From assembly GCA_050084515.1 (NCBI GenBank), contig CM114271.1, positions 58,218,001 through 58,282,000 of the forward strand: a DNA stretch of 64,000 nt, read 5' to 3'. Positions 1-12,469 of this stretch are shown one piece after another (the first letter of the stretch is position 1; the number at the start of each line of letters is the position of its first letter). The stretch is from Blasia pusilla. Taxonomy: Eukaryota > Marchantiophyta > Marchantiopsida > Blasiales. The notes under the pieces are model-generated. The model saw nothing but the letters and a program-made list of their open reading frames with translations, did not search any database and was not told the origin of the DNA. A program made the translations under genes and the position numbers.

Positions 1-1190
1 CAACTTTAGGAAAATGAGGTAATAAATAAAAGATGACTTTGTAAAAGTAAAGTAGTTGCTTTAATGAAAAGCAAAAGTAGTCTTGGTTGGTAGCTAGGTT
101 AGTTGGGGTAATTTGGAAAATATCATGTGGGTAAAAGAGGATATTTTGGAAGAGATAAGAGGAAATCTACTTGTGTCAAAATGTGATTGGCTAAGCCTTG
201 AGAGGAAGCCATGTGGCACAAGATAAGATAAGCTCTATTTCGTACTCTTGTGGATCCCTTGTGAGTATATAAAGAGGAGGGACCTTCAAGGGTTCATCAC
301 CTTCTATTCCACATCTTGAGTCTCTTGTGTCTCTCTTGAGTGTATGGCTTTGGGATTGCTTGCTCTTCCAATGAGAGTGGATCACCCCTCTTGGGAGAGT
401 AACTTGACTATGGTCTATTCTTTGAAAGATTTCTAGAGTGTGGTGTGTATGTGTGGGGATGAGAGGTTTGTCACCGTAGAGGAGTTTAGTCATACTAAAA
501 TAGCGGAAGTTTTGGCTTGTTACTTCCCCAATGAGAGTGGATTACCCTCTTGGGAGAATAACTCCTTAAAACCCATTTTTGAGGAGAGTAGAGAATGTGT
601 GTCAAGCATGGATAGGGATGGAGCACGAGCTGTGCCCGACTTTCCTTTCCTCAATCCTTACCATGTCAAGGTACTCTTTGTAGATAGGCACTGGTTCACT
701 CGCTATTTAGTTTATCACTTTGGGGAGGCGTTCATGAACCAGGTCATGCAATCTCCAACTTCGGTGATTCTTCCTATCACATATGGAAGGACATGGGATT
801 GTACTTTGTATGTCCTTATATAGCGATCCATGGATGTCAATAGGCCTGGTCAAGTAGGGTTTAACACTAGTTGTGCTATCTTTCTTGTGTACAAACGTAA
901 AATAGTTTATAGGGATTTTATAGTTAGGAATTTCGGGGTCCGATGTTACGAAGAAGTGATCGCCTCGGCACTTCCATTTGTGATACCTGTCGTGAGAGAA
1001 TGGAGAGTGTACATCATAATTTTGTATTGAAAAAGGAGAACTTATTAGAGAGTTCACCTTGCATCGACCGCATCTACCGCAACTAGAAGGCCCGCCCTTG
1101 CTCGAAGAAAGATTCTCGACACGACAAAATGGTGCTTCCATTGAGAGCTCTTTGAGGCGGTAGTTTGTGTTTGCAAGTTGGAGTCTTATC
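1..1190 (+). repeat. LTR-like copy 1 of a gypsy family (5' end cut by the window)
   Basis: From its first bases this stretch matches 15077-15645, which lacks the part equivalent to about 235-825, and loosely matches 20110-20880. It carries a TATA element at 265-273 and is followed by a gag-like reading frame at 1194. Repetition plus a promoter plus a following gag suggest a long terminal repeat with leader. No TG...CA termini can be defined because the left end lies outside the window. Open frames at 440-823 and 830-1030 are not conserved between copies and are not counted as genes. Confidence 0.6.
265..273 (+). promoter_or_regulatory. TATA-type promoter of LTR-like copy 1
   Basis: TATATAAAG sits about 930 bases upstream of the gag start, inside the repeated LTR-like sequence, as expected for an LTR promoter. 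There is no transcript evidence. Confidence 0.4.
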
Positions 1191-1193
1191 AAG

Positions 1194-1545
1194 ATGACTA
1201 CTTTTGGGAGTACTTCATCAATGGGAACTGAGGGAGCTGAGGATCTTCTCCGAACTTTGACAACATTGTTGAGCCAACAAGGAGGAGTTCACATCGGAGA
1301 GCAAAGATCAACAAGGGCTCTCCAAGCGATTGTGAAGAAGTTGGGGAGATTTGATGGCAGGAACATCACCAAGTATGTTCGAGAGTACGTCTGTGAGATG
1401 GAGGTAAATCGTGTATCCGAAGGTGATATGGTGTCAAGTTTTGAGTTAGCTGTAATACCAGAGATCCGTAGTCAAGTAAAGAAGTTGAGAGCAGAAAATC
1501 CAACCTCATGGGAGGAGTACGAACAGTTGCTGAACTTACACACAT
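1194..1545 (+). pseudogene. gag: gypsy gag, N-terminal fragment
   Basis: An ATG at 1194 opens a frame of about 117 residues that reads like a Ty3/gypsy capsid: a Gln/Leu-rich start, then GRFDGRNITKYVREYVCEME, then a helical stretch to TSWEEYEQLL. It follows the LTR-like repeat directly, the normal position of gag. After about 1545 the frame runs into unrelated sequence, so the rest of the polyprotein is missing here. Family assignment rests on composition, the GRFDG-type motif and position. Confidence 0.55.
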
Positions 1546-2178
1546 TTCACCTTCGGTTGCATTGCTTGTCATTTGCCTGCACACATTCCATTCATACATT
1601 TCTGTGATAGTGTGGCGACTATGTGGGACTATATTGTACTTGTATTATTCGTTGTGCAAACTCCTTGCTGGTTATCAGTTTTACATACACATGGTAGAGA
1701 GTTAGGATAGGCGTTTGCTGTAAGTATGTTTACAGCCATTACACCAGCATAAATTCATGTTGGTTTCAAACATCTTATGTAGAATACAAAGGTAATGAGT
1801 CAAGCTTACAAGGCAAAACAAACATAATTCCAGCCAACTTACAGCTTTAAATTCAATACCGACTTACAATCATGTTGGTTTGTAAAGGGCGCCATGTTAA
1901 GGACATACCCGGAAAAATGAACGCACTTTACTCATAAGCCATAGCCTCCAAAGGCTTCCCGACCGTAATGCCTGCCTAGGTAAGAAAACTCCTAAACTGC
2001 CCCATGCGCAAACGCAAAGGACTAAATTTTGGCAAAATTTCCGTGTAATGCCTACAATTCATCCGGAATATGTGTACTATGCACGGTCTTACTTTTCTTT
2101 GGATGAATGCCATGGTCATGTTCAAAGGGTTGAAAGGGCAGATGCGGACGCATCATTGAGAATACGATAACATCTCAA
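1546..2178. other. no gene recognised
   Basis: AT-rich sequence with scattered stops in all frames. I see no domain, repeat array or RNA gene. It separates the truncated gag from an exon-like frame on the other strand. Confidence 0.4.
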
Positions 2179-2630
2179 TCACCTTTCGTGAGTATACCTA
2201 AGCTCCTCAATATTTCTTGATAAAATTGCAAGCTCAGACAGTGGCTCCTTATCGAGTATGGCAGTTACATCTTCTTCTTTGGTAGCACCAATATCAAAAG
2301 AAACAAGCTCTTGTATGACCCAAAATGTTGACAGTAAGGTCTTATTAAGATTTGAAATAGATATATTTGTGAGATAGTAATCATTCTCCTCTTCACTCCA
2401 TCTTAATAATCCATCACTTTCCCTCGGATGAGGACAATTCGTGCCTCTCTTCCACGATATGTAGTTCTAGTATTTGAGTGGCAGCTTAAAAGAGCGCTTA
2501 CGCTTCTCGCTCCAAATTGAACGGTGCACACCATAGACAACACTCTTGGGCAACTCCAATAAAAGGAGCGGATCACATTCTCCTCCAATCTAGCTGATTT
2601 CAGATCTATCGGAATCCTCCACGAATTCAG
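2179..2630 (-). pseudogene. exon-like open frame of unknown family, two stops
   Basis: Read on the minus strand, one frame stays open for about 145 codons apart from two TAG stops. It has protein-like composition: a basic stretch (SEKRKRSFKLPLKY), a Cys/Pro patch (WKRGTNCPHPRESDG) and an acidic C-terminal half (LLRWSEEENDYYL, then GATKEEDVTAILDKEPLSEL). It ends at HER followed by GGTGATTG, where a GT could be a splice donor. It does not resemble the gypsy, copia or LINE proteins elsewhere in the window. It may be an exon or retro-copied fragment of a host gene. I do not recognise the family. Confidence 0.3.
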
Positions 2631-5330
2631 GCCCTGCTAAAACGCCTCCACAAAAAGCCCCAAGACTTGCCTAAGAATCCGACCCACAAGAATCCGCCAA
2701 GAATCCAACCCACACTATGAAGACCCAAAAGCCTCGAAACACCTCGATGAGGACCGCCACGCCACGAAGCACCAGACCAACATGGCAAAAGTTGCGACGC
2801 GACCATTCAAAGCTTTACCAACATCTGCACAAAGGCCTCACTTGCCAAAATAAGGCCTCACTGCAGGAAGTCCCGCCTTAAATTATATTGGCACCCCCGC
2901 CAATATAATTCATATTCAAACGCTGCCATGACGACATGCCATGGGGCTAGGCGTATCGATATGAGATGGTATATAGATACACCATCCACCATCCACTATC
3001 TAGCATTCTCCAACATCCATATAAGATGGTATATGGATGGTGGATGGTGGATGGTGGGATATGGATAGCATTGCACATGCATCCATCCATGTGCATACAG
3101 GTTTCGATGCTATAGGATATCGTGCCATGGCTACCGGATATGTGGTGCACCGATATCTGACGGTCTGCTATCTGGTCGTAGGCGGCTTGGTAGAGAATAA
3201 GGGTCCACTTCACGCATCCCGGGCTGGCGAAGCAAAGTTAATGCCGAGGGTGTGGTTTTTAACACGAGGCGGGAGATACCATGAGCAAGAAAGGGAAGGG
3301 GGAATGACGTCCTTTGTGCGATCAACTATAACCTTGATTTAGTTCCACAAGGACGGACGCAACCATCAATCGTTGAAACAATGTTCCTTACACCACAATT
3401 GAGGACCATAACGTCTCTCGTGACGATCATTCATGCACCTACGAATGAATCGTACTTTATCTCTCCCTTCCTCTCAACCCTACAATAGGCATTATTTGAC
3501 TTGCACAACCTCCATGACATGCACTCCCTCCAAGAATAATAACAAACCTTATGTGATAAGTAGAAATCAATCATCTAGACCTAACTAAACCATATATTAG
3601 GCAAACTCTAAGTGATTGAGATGATAAAAAAAATCACAATGTATTGAAAAAAAAATTGTTAGGAAAGGCTAGTTGGATCAATATTGAGTTAGTGGCAATA
3701 GTGTGTGCAAAAAGAGCTCCAAAATGAGAGGTCATGGATCCATCCATGAGCTTTCCCCCTCACTATGGCAAGACCAAATAGGAGCATAAACCTCCAAACC
3801 ATTTTTTGAAGAAGCATATGGTTCAAAATGAGTTTCCTTCAAAGATGATTATATGAGTGTTTAACCCAAAAGAACTAAAGAAGGAAGAACAAAATCGCCC
3901 AAGGTTCAAGTTGCTTAAGTAGAAGATTTCCTCTAAAATACTCTTGAATTGATTGCAAGGAAAGTTGAATTGAATCCAATATATTTAATATACTCTATAA
4001 AGGATTTATTCCTTATTATAAGTTATTAAGGATTTTTAGCGAAGAAATGATGTTGCAAAAACTCCAGGAATTTTATTCATACTACCAACTCTCGATAATA
4101 GACCTACTTCTCTAACCAAAAGCAATAGGAACAAATAATAGGATTAACTAAAGAAATTTCACTCCAAGAATTTGGCAATAAAAATCTCTGTACACTTAAA
4201 CCATTTTCTAATGTATAGATCATAGAATAGAATCATTCATTCAAATTGTCTCAATTATATAACTTGTACATTTACTAAAACCAGATGAGAGGTACTTAAA
4301 GAATTTTAAAACTCACCTATCCTCGTAAGATCCTCAAATTGAATTGCTTACCAAGTCATGTTTGATTTTTTCCTTCATGAAGCTTGAAATAAAGTCACGG
4401 CTCTCAAACAAACACCCAAAAGTGCACAAACCTCCACTAGGTGTCCCAAAGACTGTAAGACATCATGTAAATAAAAGTGAAAAGAAAAAGAAAGAGCAAA
4501 TTTCCTTATCTTCATTATTTGGTCAATTCAAGCTTGTTGAGTGGTGAATTAGTGAATTTGAGGTGGAGGGTCTCAACTATCTTGGGAAAAAATTTACAAG
4601 TCTCATATTTGTAAACTCGCCTCCTAGCATATGAAAATAAGTCATGAAATGCTATTAATTTTTAAGGATATTTTTGTAAACCACTCACAAACTACTATTA
4701 TAAGCCCATTTTACAAGTGAAAAGTATAATTTTATTACTCACAATTATTTCATAGAGCACTTACATTATGCCTACAAAACACTTAAAGTTTTTGACTATT
4801 TTGTAAGTCCGTGTAGTTTTCCTTATAGCCAAAAGGCATACAAAAACTTGTGATTTATTTGTATCAATATAATCTTAAAAATTGGGGATAAGGGTGATGT
4901 CATGCACGTACACATGGCTATACAACATACATCACTCTCACTCATCAAACATACAAATCATTGACTGACTCGATCATCCACCGAACATAACCATAGAGGC
5001 AAGTCATTACCAAAATATCTCCAATAAAATAGATGAAAATAACCTCACAACACAAAAGCACATACTTGCCTACTAAACCTCTATCCCACTTCCAACATGG
5101 CAATTGTGGATCTCAATCTCCTAGGTGACCTCTCTACTAGTCATACTTACGTAATCCCCTCTTCACCATTTAGACAACATGCTCAACTAGAGCTAGACCA
5201 TCTAGCTCCATATGATCTTGAGACATTGTGCAGTGGTCGATCAATGCTTTATCACACACAAGGCTTGAAAATTCTCACAAAATTTGGTATTCTGGTTTGT
5301 CAATACCTCTTGTGGTTTTGTACTAACTGA
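2631..5330. other. no gene recognised apart from the small repeat at 3.0 kb
   Basis: About 2.7 kb of AT-rich sequence. Open frames are short and lack protein-like composition. I could not relate it to the other repeats in the window, except that it lies next to minus-strand gypsy sequence beginning near 5.3 kb. Confidence 0.4.
2963..3060 (+). repeat. GGATGGT-rich inverted repeat
   Basis: GATGGTATAT followed by CCATCC repeats at about 2965-2995 is answered at about 3026-3058 by GATGGTATATGG and GGATGGT repeats, so the two halves can fold on each other. Simple-sequence expansion is the likely origin. Confidence 0.5.
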
Positions 5331-5334
5331 ACAC

Positions 5335-6570
5335 TCAATTAAGGAAGGTACACGCCATTCCTTTTGGGCATATTGCACTAATCATGCTATGTGTGAAGGA
5401 TGAGGCATTGAGGCACCACTCACAATCTATTATTCTGCCAAACTCGCAAATTATATGTCCCCTCCCACTTGAGCCGTCAGGCTGACTATAGCATCCTAGT
5501 TTGCTCTTTAATTTGATAGCCACTATGCCCGCTATGCTATCAGTGTGCAAGTACTCCAAGATTACCTCATTCTCATGGATATCTCGTGCACCTATCACAT
5601 CCTCACCAGCCTTTGAAATTGGGGATTCTCCATCCAACCTCGATGTCAAAGTCGATGTTGTATGGCTCTCTATAGCCAACAAAATCAAGTAGGCATATAT
5701 GTGCCATTTTAGCACCATCTCTTCATCATTCTCACCATGCCAAGGAGCTCTAGTCATATCTCGCTAACTCGGATATGGATTTTGGGTCAAACCATTTGAA
5801 TCTTAATTGAGCCTCCCATGTCAATATATCACTTGGAAATCATACTCCTGCAATATCAAAGCCCATATCGCAAGCATTTTTTGCAAGCTAGTCAACGTAC
5901 TCCATTAACCATTTGAATGGTTGATTATTAGTGAAAAGGATGAAGGGATTTCCGAACAAATAGCACATGAAATATGCAACTTGGACACTTGCAACCAAAC
6001 ACTCTCCCTCATATATATGAACTATACTTCACCTCACCAAAATTATTTGAGCCGTCGACGACTTTGCAATCGTATTGAATCCCTTAACGTATTATCGATA
6101 TAAGTTTTCCAATACCATAAACATATGAACTCGACTCGGATCTGTAAGGCGTGGCATATATGATATAGCCTCTATCTTTTTATATTGTACACCAAGACTT
6201 GATATAACATCTAGTAAAAGTTAGACGAGCCTAAATCCTATTCATGGCCCTCTAAAACTTGTTTGAAGTGTTCTTTAATCCAAATGGTAAAAATCCACCA
6301 GTGGTACAAAAAATTCATACTATGAGGATCCATGCCCCAAAATTTTTTCTTTTGCTTGTCCTCCTCTCTGATAAGCAACTTATGGTATCTGGATTGAAGA
6401 TCTAATGAATTGAAACCATTGCATATCCTATAGCATCAGAAAACTCCTCAAGGGTAGGCATGACATACCTATTAGACCTCGTATGATGATTGATAGGTTG
6501 GTAATCTCCACATATCGGCCTATCCATCTAGTTCCCATACACATCCTTCTTCAAGGGCATGAATGTGGTG
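5335..6570 (-). pseudogene. pol: gypsy reverse transcriptase to RNase H, degenerate
   Basis: Several minus-strand frames, taken together, follow the gypsy RT order. Near 6550 is KKDVYGN, then MDRPICGDYQPINHHTRSN and RYVMPTLEEFSDAIGYAMVS. Further on is FLPFGLKNTSNKF, the LPFGLKNAP-type motif. Near 5830-5760 is an RNase H tail of the YDF-VI-HGRLN-DSNGL-QNP type. Stops and frameshifts are frequent. The block from 5.5 to 5.9 kb recurs at 11.7-12.4 kb. The GDYRPIN/LPFGLKNAP type suggests a plant gypsy lineage. The element is dead. Confidence 0.65.
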
Positions 6571-7849
6571 GATATATATTCTACATGCAAATTCTCCACC
6601 AATTCTACTTCAACCAAGTCTAGGATTTTGCTCTAAATCATGGCACTTTCCATGTCACTATACTTGTAGGATCATTAAAGATCAGTATGTGGGTGGAAAA
6701 TTTGATGTGGATCCTTGGATCTTTCATTATACCCAAATCTTATATACTTAATGCAAAGTAGCTCGTATGACTCATGAGGAACCGATGTATTTGGTGTTGC
6801 TCTCCTCTTTTCAACTTGGGCTTGATGTCTATTACATTGTCTAGCTCCCAGGTCTCCATTGTGATGATAGGGCCCTATGACGTAGGGCTTGGTTGCGCCT
6901 AAGTAACCTCGTCAATACAACTAAGGTTGGGCTACTCTCTTGCAACCAACTCATATGTCTCTCCTCTTGACACTTGATCCTTGGCAATTAGCACCCTACT
7001 CACCACCAAGTGCCATGGTTTCCATATATGTCCAAGTGTACTTGCATCACATCCCACAATCTTCCTCACAATCCTCAAGGTTGTCTCTCGCGATCACCTT
7101 TAACTTATGGGTCTTCTTTAGCCTTGCCCCAGCCAAGGCTTGTACCATCTTGGTAGGCCTTGGACTTACTAAGGCTTCAAGGATGGTATGCCTCAATTGC
7201 ATCCGACAGTGTTCAAGAAATCCTTGGTTAATCCATACGACTATAGCTTGACCAAGCACATGGCGTCAAGATGCCTTTATTAATGATAGTAATGCCATAC
7301 ATTGTGCCGATCAAGATCTTGCCCCCTCCCCCCCCTCCCCCCCCCCGCGCCCACCACCACCGTCAAGATGTCTTTTCGGTAAGGAACGGTGATAACCTTG
7401 TATTTCTAAAGGGGGCAAGAGATCAGGAAATCCTTGCCTCCATTGAGCAAAATATGAAAGGGAGACTTGCCTCGCAGTCTCATCACACTCCCCATACATG
7501 TATGTGTGTAGATAAATACCTACTTGCAACACAACATCCAAACAATTTTGATCCCTCCAAAGAGATCTAGCATTCGCACACCCTCTTTTAGGAATTTCCA
7601 TACATTCGGAGTGGTATCCAAGAGTGTCAATGTAGCACTCTTTGCTACCTTGGGCTCCTTTGACCCATCTCAACCTGGTCTATGAACCTCTCTCCAGGCC
7701 GTTTGTTTGTGCTAATTGGCATTCCGTTGAAGCTCCTCAATCAAGTCCCATAGCAACACCTCTCCTCCACAAGCTGATGCGGCAGTCATGACCCTCCTCT
7801 CCATAGAAGTATCTCCCTAAGGCATATCCTCTACATGAACATGACCCTC
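6571..7849. other. degenerate minus-strand gypsy-type sequence, no readable domain
   Basis: This lies between the RT block and the repeated gag/protease block. It holds a C-rich tract at 7322-7346 and no convincing protein. It is probably the eroded segment upstream of RT in the same minus-strand element. Confidence 0.3.
7322..7346 (+). repeat. poly-C tract, G-quadruplex capable on the minus strand
   Basis: CCCCC, T, nine C, T, ten C: on the minus strand this is three long G runs separated by single A, which can split into four G-tracts. It is followed by CACCACCACC. Low-complexity origin. Confidence 0.7.
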
Positions 7850-8760
7850 CATCAACTCTATTAGCCAAGTGATGGCGTTGCCCAATGCGGCTACGGTCAC
7901 CGCTTGATCATACCACCAATAATTAAATCAAAGTGGTAAAGAGCTAATGCCTCCATCACTAGATTGGTATCTTGGTCTATAAGAGGATGATTCCTCATCC
8001 CAATAATTGAGAGTAAATCCAAACAAGTATAATACAACTCCATCAACCAAGATGTCCTAAGACTTGGGATTCGTCACTATCACCTTGGCGTGCATCATGG
8101 ACTTATCAGATGGATGCGCTAGCCTAAGCCTCACCATAATCTCTAAGTGGGTGATGAATTGGGTTGTATTGGCTCCTCCTAATGACATTTGAATGCGGAA
8201 TGGGCATTGCTCCATATTAGCTCAAGTCAAACGTAAACTCCTAAAAGTGATTTTCCCCAAAATCAAAGGATGTGCTTTTGAATCCAACAAGAAATGTTGG
8301 GGACAACAAAGTCTACCTCTAGAACTAATCAAGTGGAGTACGTCACCTTGGTTTTCTAACAACACCACTCCGGATTAAACCATGGTGCACTCTACATCGG
8401 TTCTAGTTGATAACTACGCCAATCTAGCAGCCACAACTTGCCATAAACTAGTGGTGGATGTCCTAAGCACAAGCTCCAAGGGCAGGTCCACCAACTCCTC
8501 TACAATGACCTCTAACAATGAGGCAAAAAATCACCTTCATTTTCACATAAGATGACAGCCAACCCAAACATGTCGATGAGCATACCTCCCAATGCCACAA
8601 CATCGGACGCACAAAATAATGGGGTGCAGTACATTCTTATAGCCGTCCCTATCATTGAACTTGATATGGGATCCTCCTAAGCCTTAGCGATAGGTGTGGT
8701 TGCATTCATTCTACCGATCGCTCATGGTGATAACACTCCAAACATGCACCACCGTCTATG
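7850..8760 (-). repeat. gypsy gag/protease-region repeat, copy A
   Basis: This block shares long stretches with 12470-12950, 15940-16620 and 18930-19900, all in the same orientation. Shared landmarks, in plus-strand order, are a CAATAATT..GGGTAAA/GAGTAAA segment, a CTTGG.TTG..ACCATGGACTCATC segment, and CTCCATGCTCAC...CCTCCCAAT. Minus-strand translation of the equivalent part at 16.0-16.2 kb gives YLPSEHVLQISP and GTRFGLLDNWIKVFHL. I take it as the gag-protease linker of a gypsy family. The exact domain is uncertain. Confidence 0.45.
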
Positions 8761-8779
8761 CTTAGGGAAGTCTGATGAG

Positions 8780-9790
8780 GACCCATGGAGGGGGTGCTCA
8801 TCACCTCAAATAATGTGAATGACCGAGGGAGCTTAGTATGCTTTCTAGCTTCGCCTCTCTTTGGATTGATTATTCAATCCAAAATTTTAAAACATGGCGT
8901 ATTTTCAATCGTAATAGATATAAGCCCCAATGTGGTTCAACCCTTTCATGGCATGGAAGAGATTTTTCAAGCATTTGTAGAAACCTCCTATGGATGACTA
9001 TCGTGAGTTCCAAAATTTACATGTAATACATATTAATGCTTGGAGGGTATCTTGGACTTCATAATATATCTCTTTTAGTGTTCATGAGATGTATGATGGA
9101 ATACTGACAACGACTATACCTAGACCACCAAATCAAGGACTAGAGGGAGTTAATGCCAATGAGGTAGCAAAGATCTAGGATAGTAGGGGACTTGCTAGTT
9201 TCAACTTGAAAATTGGAAATTTTTTAGAGTTGGGGAGGAACTATTTGAGTTTTGGACCAAAAATATGAAGAGTTTACATTATTTTTAGTAGATATCGAGT
9301 GAGAATCTTTGAGAGGTATTCATACCCATGTGGTGATTGATCATTGCTACTCATGGAAAGATAGAGGAAAATGCCACCCAATATTAGTAGATAGTTTTGG
9401 ACCAAAAATATGAAGAGTTTACATTATTTTTAGTAGATATCGAGTGAGAATCTTTGAGAGGTATTCATACCCATGTGGTGATTGATCATTGCTACTCATG
9501 GAAAGATAGAGGAAAATGCCACCCAATATTAGTAGATAGTTTTGGACGAAGAGCTATGATGGAGAGTTTCATATGTGATAGTGCTACACATCGTGAAGCC
9601 CACCCTAGAGATATCTTTGAGTTTTCTAAGCCAATTGAGCTTAATATGGGTGAGAAGAAGATTTTGACTATAGAATTTTTTTTAAGAGTGAGCAAGTTAA
9701 AGAGTGTCTATAGCCCCATGGGTGCCTCTATACCACAAGAGAGTTTTGATGTGCTTAGAGAGTAGATAGGGTATCGTAAGCCCATAAGAC
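8780..9790 (+). pseudogene. possible gypsy gag/protease fragment, plus strand
   Basis: A plus-strand frame at about 9454-9765 has protein-like composition (SFGRRAMMESFICDSATHRE, then HPRDIFEFSKPIEL and KKILTIEFFLRVSKLK), unlike the surrounding minus-strand debris. It begins inside a perfect 145-bp tandem duplication. No catalytic motif is visible, so the retroelement assignment is tentative. Confidence 0.3.
9250..9539 (+). repeat. two identical 145-bp tandem units
   Basis: Bases 9250-9394 are repeated, by eye without change, at 9395-9539. A third unit starts with TTTTGGAC and then diverges. The identity implies a recent duplication, or an assembly artefact, in otherwise heavily mutated DNA. 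Confidence 0.85.
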
Positions 9791-10629
9791 AACCATTCAT
9801 ATAGACATGTTAAAATCAGCCAACAAGGGCCAAGTTTTATTTGTTGGACCTATGGGGGATCACATATATTATAGGAGTGTATACAACATGATGGATGGTA
9901 AAGGGCACCTCATATTGCGCAAGAGCCCCCATAGATGACACCACAAAGTCATAATCTCATCATTATCACAACTATGGTCATACGAGAGACATGTGTCTTA
10001 AGATTTGTTACAAAATATGCCCAAAGAGAGTTTAGATATTGTGGTTGTATCCCTCATAGATCCACACAACATACATCTCAAGCCTGCAATAACAAATCCC
10101 AAGCTCAGATCTACTCCCATCCATATTTGGAAGATGGCATTGTGCATATGACCCTTCCAAACTATACTAATTTGTCCCTCCAACATAAGGACTCCAATAG
10201 GTAATACCTTTCTTACACCCAATATTATAAGCCCTAAAATAACATCTGGTATCATTTAGTGTTTTATGCTAGAAGTATTTGAAATATCTAGGATGAAATA
10301 TTGTAATCCTTGGACAATGATCTCCTCCATAAATAGTCACCTACCTCAATATATCTTTGTGTTAAGAAATATCCAAGTTCTCGAATGATTTAGGCATAAC
10401 TCTACAAAAAAATCTACATCCTCTGAGAACATGCTTACAAATAGATATGTGGGTCATCTTGATTTAGCACCTCTTCTATATCACATCAAATAGTTACACA
10501 ATTAATTTAGGCTTTCTCCTATAAAGCAACAATTATAGTGACAAGAATACCAAGGATACCAAGAATACCAAGAATACCAAGGATACCTTCGCTTGAACTA
10601 ATACCCTATAACTAACTATGAAAATTGTA
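9791..10629 (-). other. gypsy integrase-adjacent debris
   Basis: The part at 10130-10260 resembles 14100-14290 (CATATGACCCTTCCAAAC.. / CACATGATTCTTCCAAAC.., then CATAAGGACT and TAATACC/GGTACC). The two are copies of one minus-strand repeat. No domain can be read. A 9-bp tandem repeat lies at 10543-10587. Confidence 0.35.
10543..10587 (+). repeat. five 9-bp units, AAGAATACC/AAGGATACC
   Basis: Units in order are AAGAATACC, AAGGATACC, AAGAATACC, AAGAATACC and AAGGATACC, with no gaps. A short minisatellite. Confidence 0.9.
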
Positions 10630-11100
10630 GGTCTCACTCCCTCAAATGTCCTTGTTGCAAGCCATAGTTACATAACCCTCCTTTCATCATTTGTATTACT
10701 CTTTTCACCCAAGGATGATTCTTGGATATGAAGTGATTTATCATGACCTAATCATATAAGGGCTTAAGCTATCCTCTAAACTTAGTGTCTTGGTCAATCA
10801 AAATCTCTGTTGGTGCATCATATTGACCATAAAATGATCCAAAAATGGATAAGTTGCTCCTTCACTCACCTTTTTTTGGTGATGTCACAATTTCAATCCA
10901 CTTGGAGAAATGTTCCACTATCACCAACACATACCTATAATGATGCCCCGTCAATGGCAAAGGTATACCAAAGTCTTGACTCCACCTTTAACCTAACCCC
11001 AAGATAGTAAAAGCAAGTAATTATGGGATGGGATGATTGAAATATGCTCAATTGCACTTGATCACACACCATGCATATGGCCAAAAAATACCTAACATTG
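10630..11100 (-). pseudogene. pol: gypsy integrase catalytic core, degenerate
   Basis: The minus-strand frames give AIEHISIIPSHNY, then WG with a GPLPLTGHHY-like stretch, a YVLV-VEHFSKW-like stretch (the block after the first catalytic Asp), and GATYPFLDHFMVNM followed by an LTDQG-like position where the second Asp should lie. Stops break it. It lies left of the RNase H copy at 11.7-12.4 kb, which is the correct RT-to-integrase order for a minus-strand gypsy. Confidence 0.55.
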
Positions 11101-11719
11101 GTCTTCATGCCATATCACCAACATTGAACCTAGAGTAAGATGCATATGTAAGTACTCACTCCATACTGCCCAACTCCTCGTAGGCATGTCGCATGAGAAA
11201 TTACCCTTTTCGTGTGCATACACATCGCTATCACCAAATACAGACACAAACATATAAAATATCATACTAACTCATGACATCCAAGTACCAAAATATTTCC
11301 AATTAAATAAAGATCTCTCAAATGTTTACACTCAAATCCATCTCTCTTTCATGTCAAATCAAACCCATTCTTCGAATGAGATGTTTGGATTCTCACAAGA
11401 AAATGATCACCATAGCTCCATCGCCTTATGCCAAGAGGTTCAACAAAGAGATAATGAGCTCCAAAACTCTTTGTCCTTGGATATACCCCTTCCCTCTTCC
11501 AAACTTTGTCCATGGCAACCTATGTTGGAAGGTCACCTCCTTAGCTTTTGATATGCTGTAGGGGGTTAAGGGCCACTTCCTAAAGTGTAAATTCAACTAT
11601 ACTCTCAATAGAAACTTACTCAAAATAGTAATTAAGTTTCTCTATATAGCTCCAAATGAACCGAAACAAAGGGAAAACCTACGTACTCTCTCAAGTTACC
11701 CAAGGCCTTTGTGGGTTAT
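11101..11719. other. spacer within minus-strand gypsy remains
   Basis: AT-rich sequence without a readable domain, between RNase H-like and integrase-like blocks. It probably corresponds to the integrase zinc-finger region, but I cannot see the HHCC residues. Confidence 0.3.
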
Positions 11720-12420
11720 CCTCAACCTCATGAGGCTTTTCTCTAATATCCTTGAAGGTGCTCTATCATAAACTCATCGATCCATCCTAAAAGACGTGAC
11801 ATCTCCATCATCTTCCCATACCCGCAAAATATGTGTTCCTTTCAATGTAAACTTCCAAGATCTCTCGAGGATTTGATCCTACTCCCTATCACTTATTTTT
11901 CTTTTTGCAATGTTATTGAATAAGTACACAAACACTCCTCATTTTCATGGACATCATGACTTTCCATCGTCTCCTCGTAACCTCCATCTAAGGACTCACC
12001 ATCCAAACTATCTATTGAAGTTGATACATTTTTTGAGAGCTAGCTAATCAACTTATGTATGAAAAAAGATAGCAAGTGGAAATTGATAATAAAAACCAGA
12101 TATAATAGGTTCAATTCCTACTTTATTAAAAATAAATGCTTAGGCATTGAGAAGGATGCACGCTTACCTCACATGAGATAGTCAAGAGACACGAGAATGC
12201 ACATGCATGCCAACTCAACACCATCTCCTCATCACTTTCTTTGTGCTATGAGGCTGCTATCTCGTCTCTGTGGCTCGGATGTGGGTTGCAACTTAACTTG
12301 TCTTCATCTTGGCTCAATTAACTTGGCTTATGAACCACTTGAAAATCATACTCATGTAGTAATAGAGTCCATTTGGCAAGCTTCCCTTCAAGCTTTTCAG
12401 ACTCTATCAACCACAGGTCT
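11720..12420 (-). pseudogene. pol: gypsy RNase H-region repeat, second copy
   Basis: This resembles 5480-5890 in the same orientation. Shared parts include CTCATTTTCATGGA(C/T)ATC, GACTC(A)CCATCCAA-CT, AGTTGATG/ATACATT..GAGAGCTA and CACCATCTCTTCATCA followed by the CATACTC(C/A)TG block. It is the RNase H/connection part of a second minus-strand gypsy copy and has no long open frame. Confidence 0.5.
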
Positions 12421-12469
12421 AGTTGGCATGTTTTTCAATCTAGTAGTTACAACCTACCAAGTATAATTA

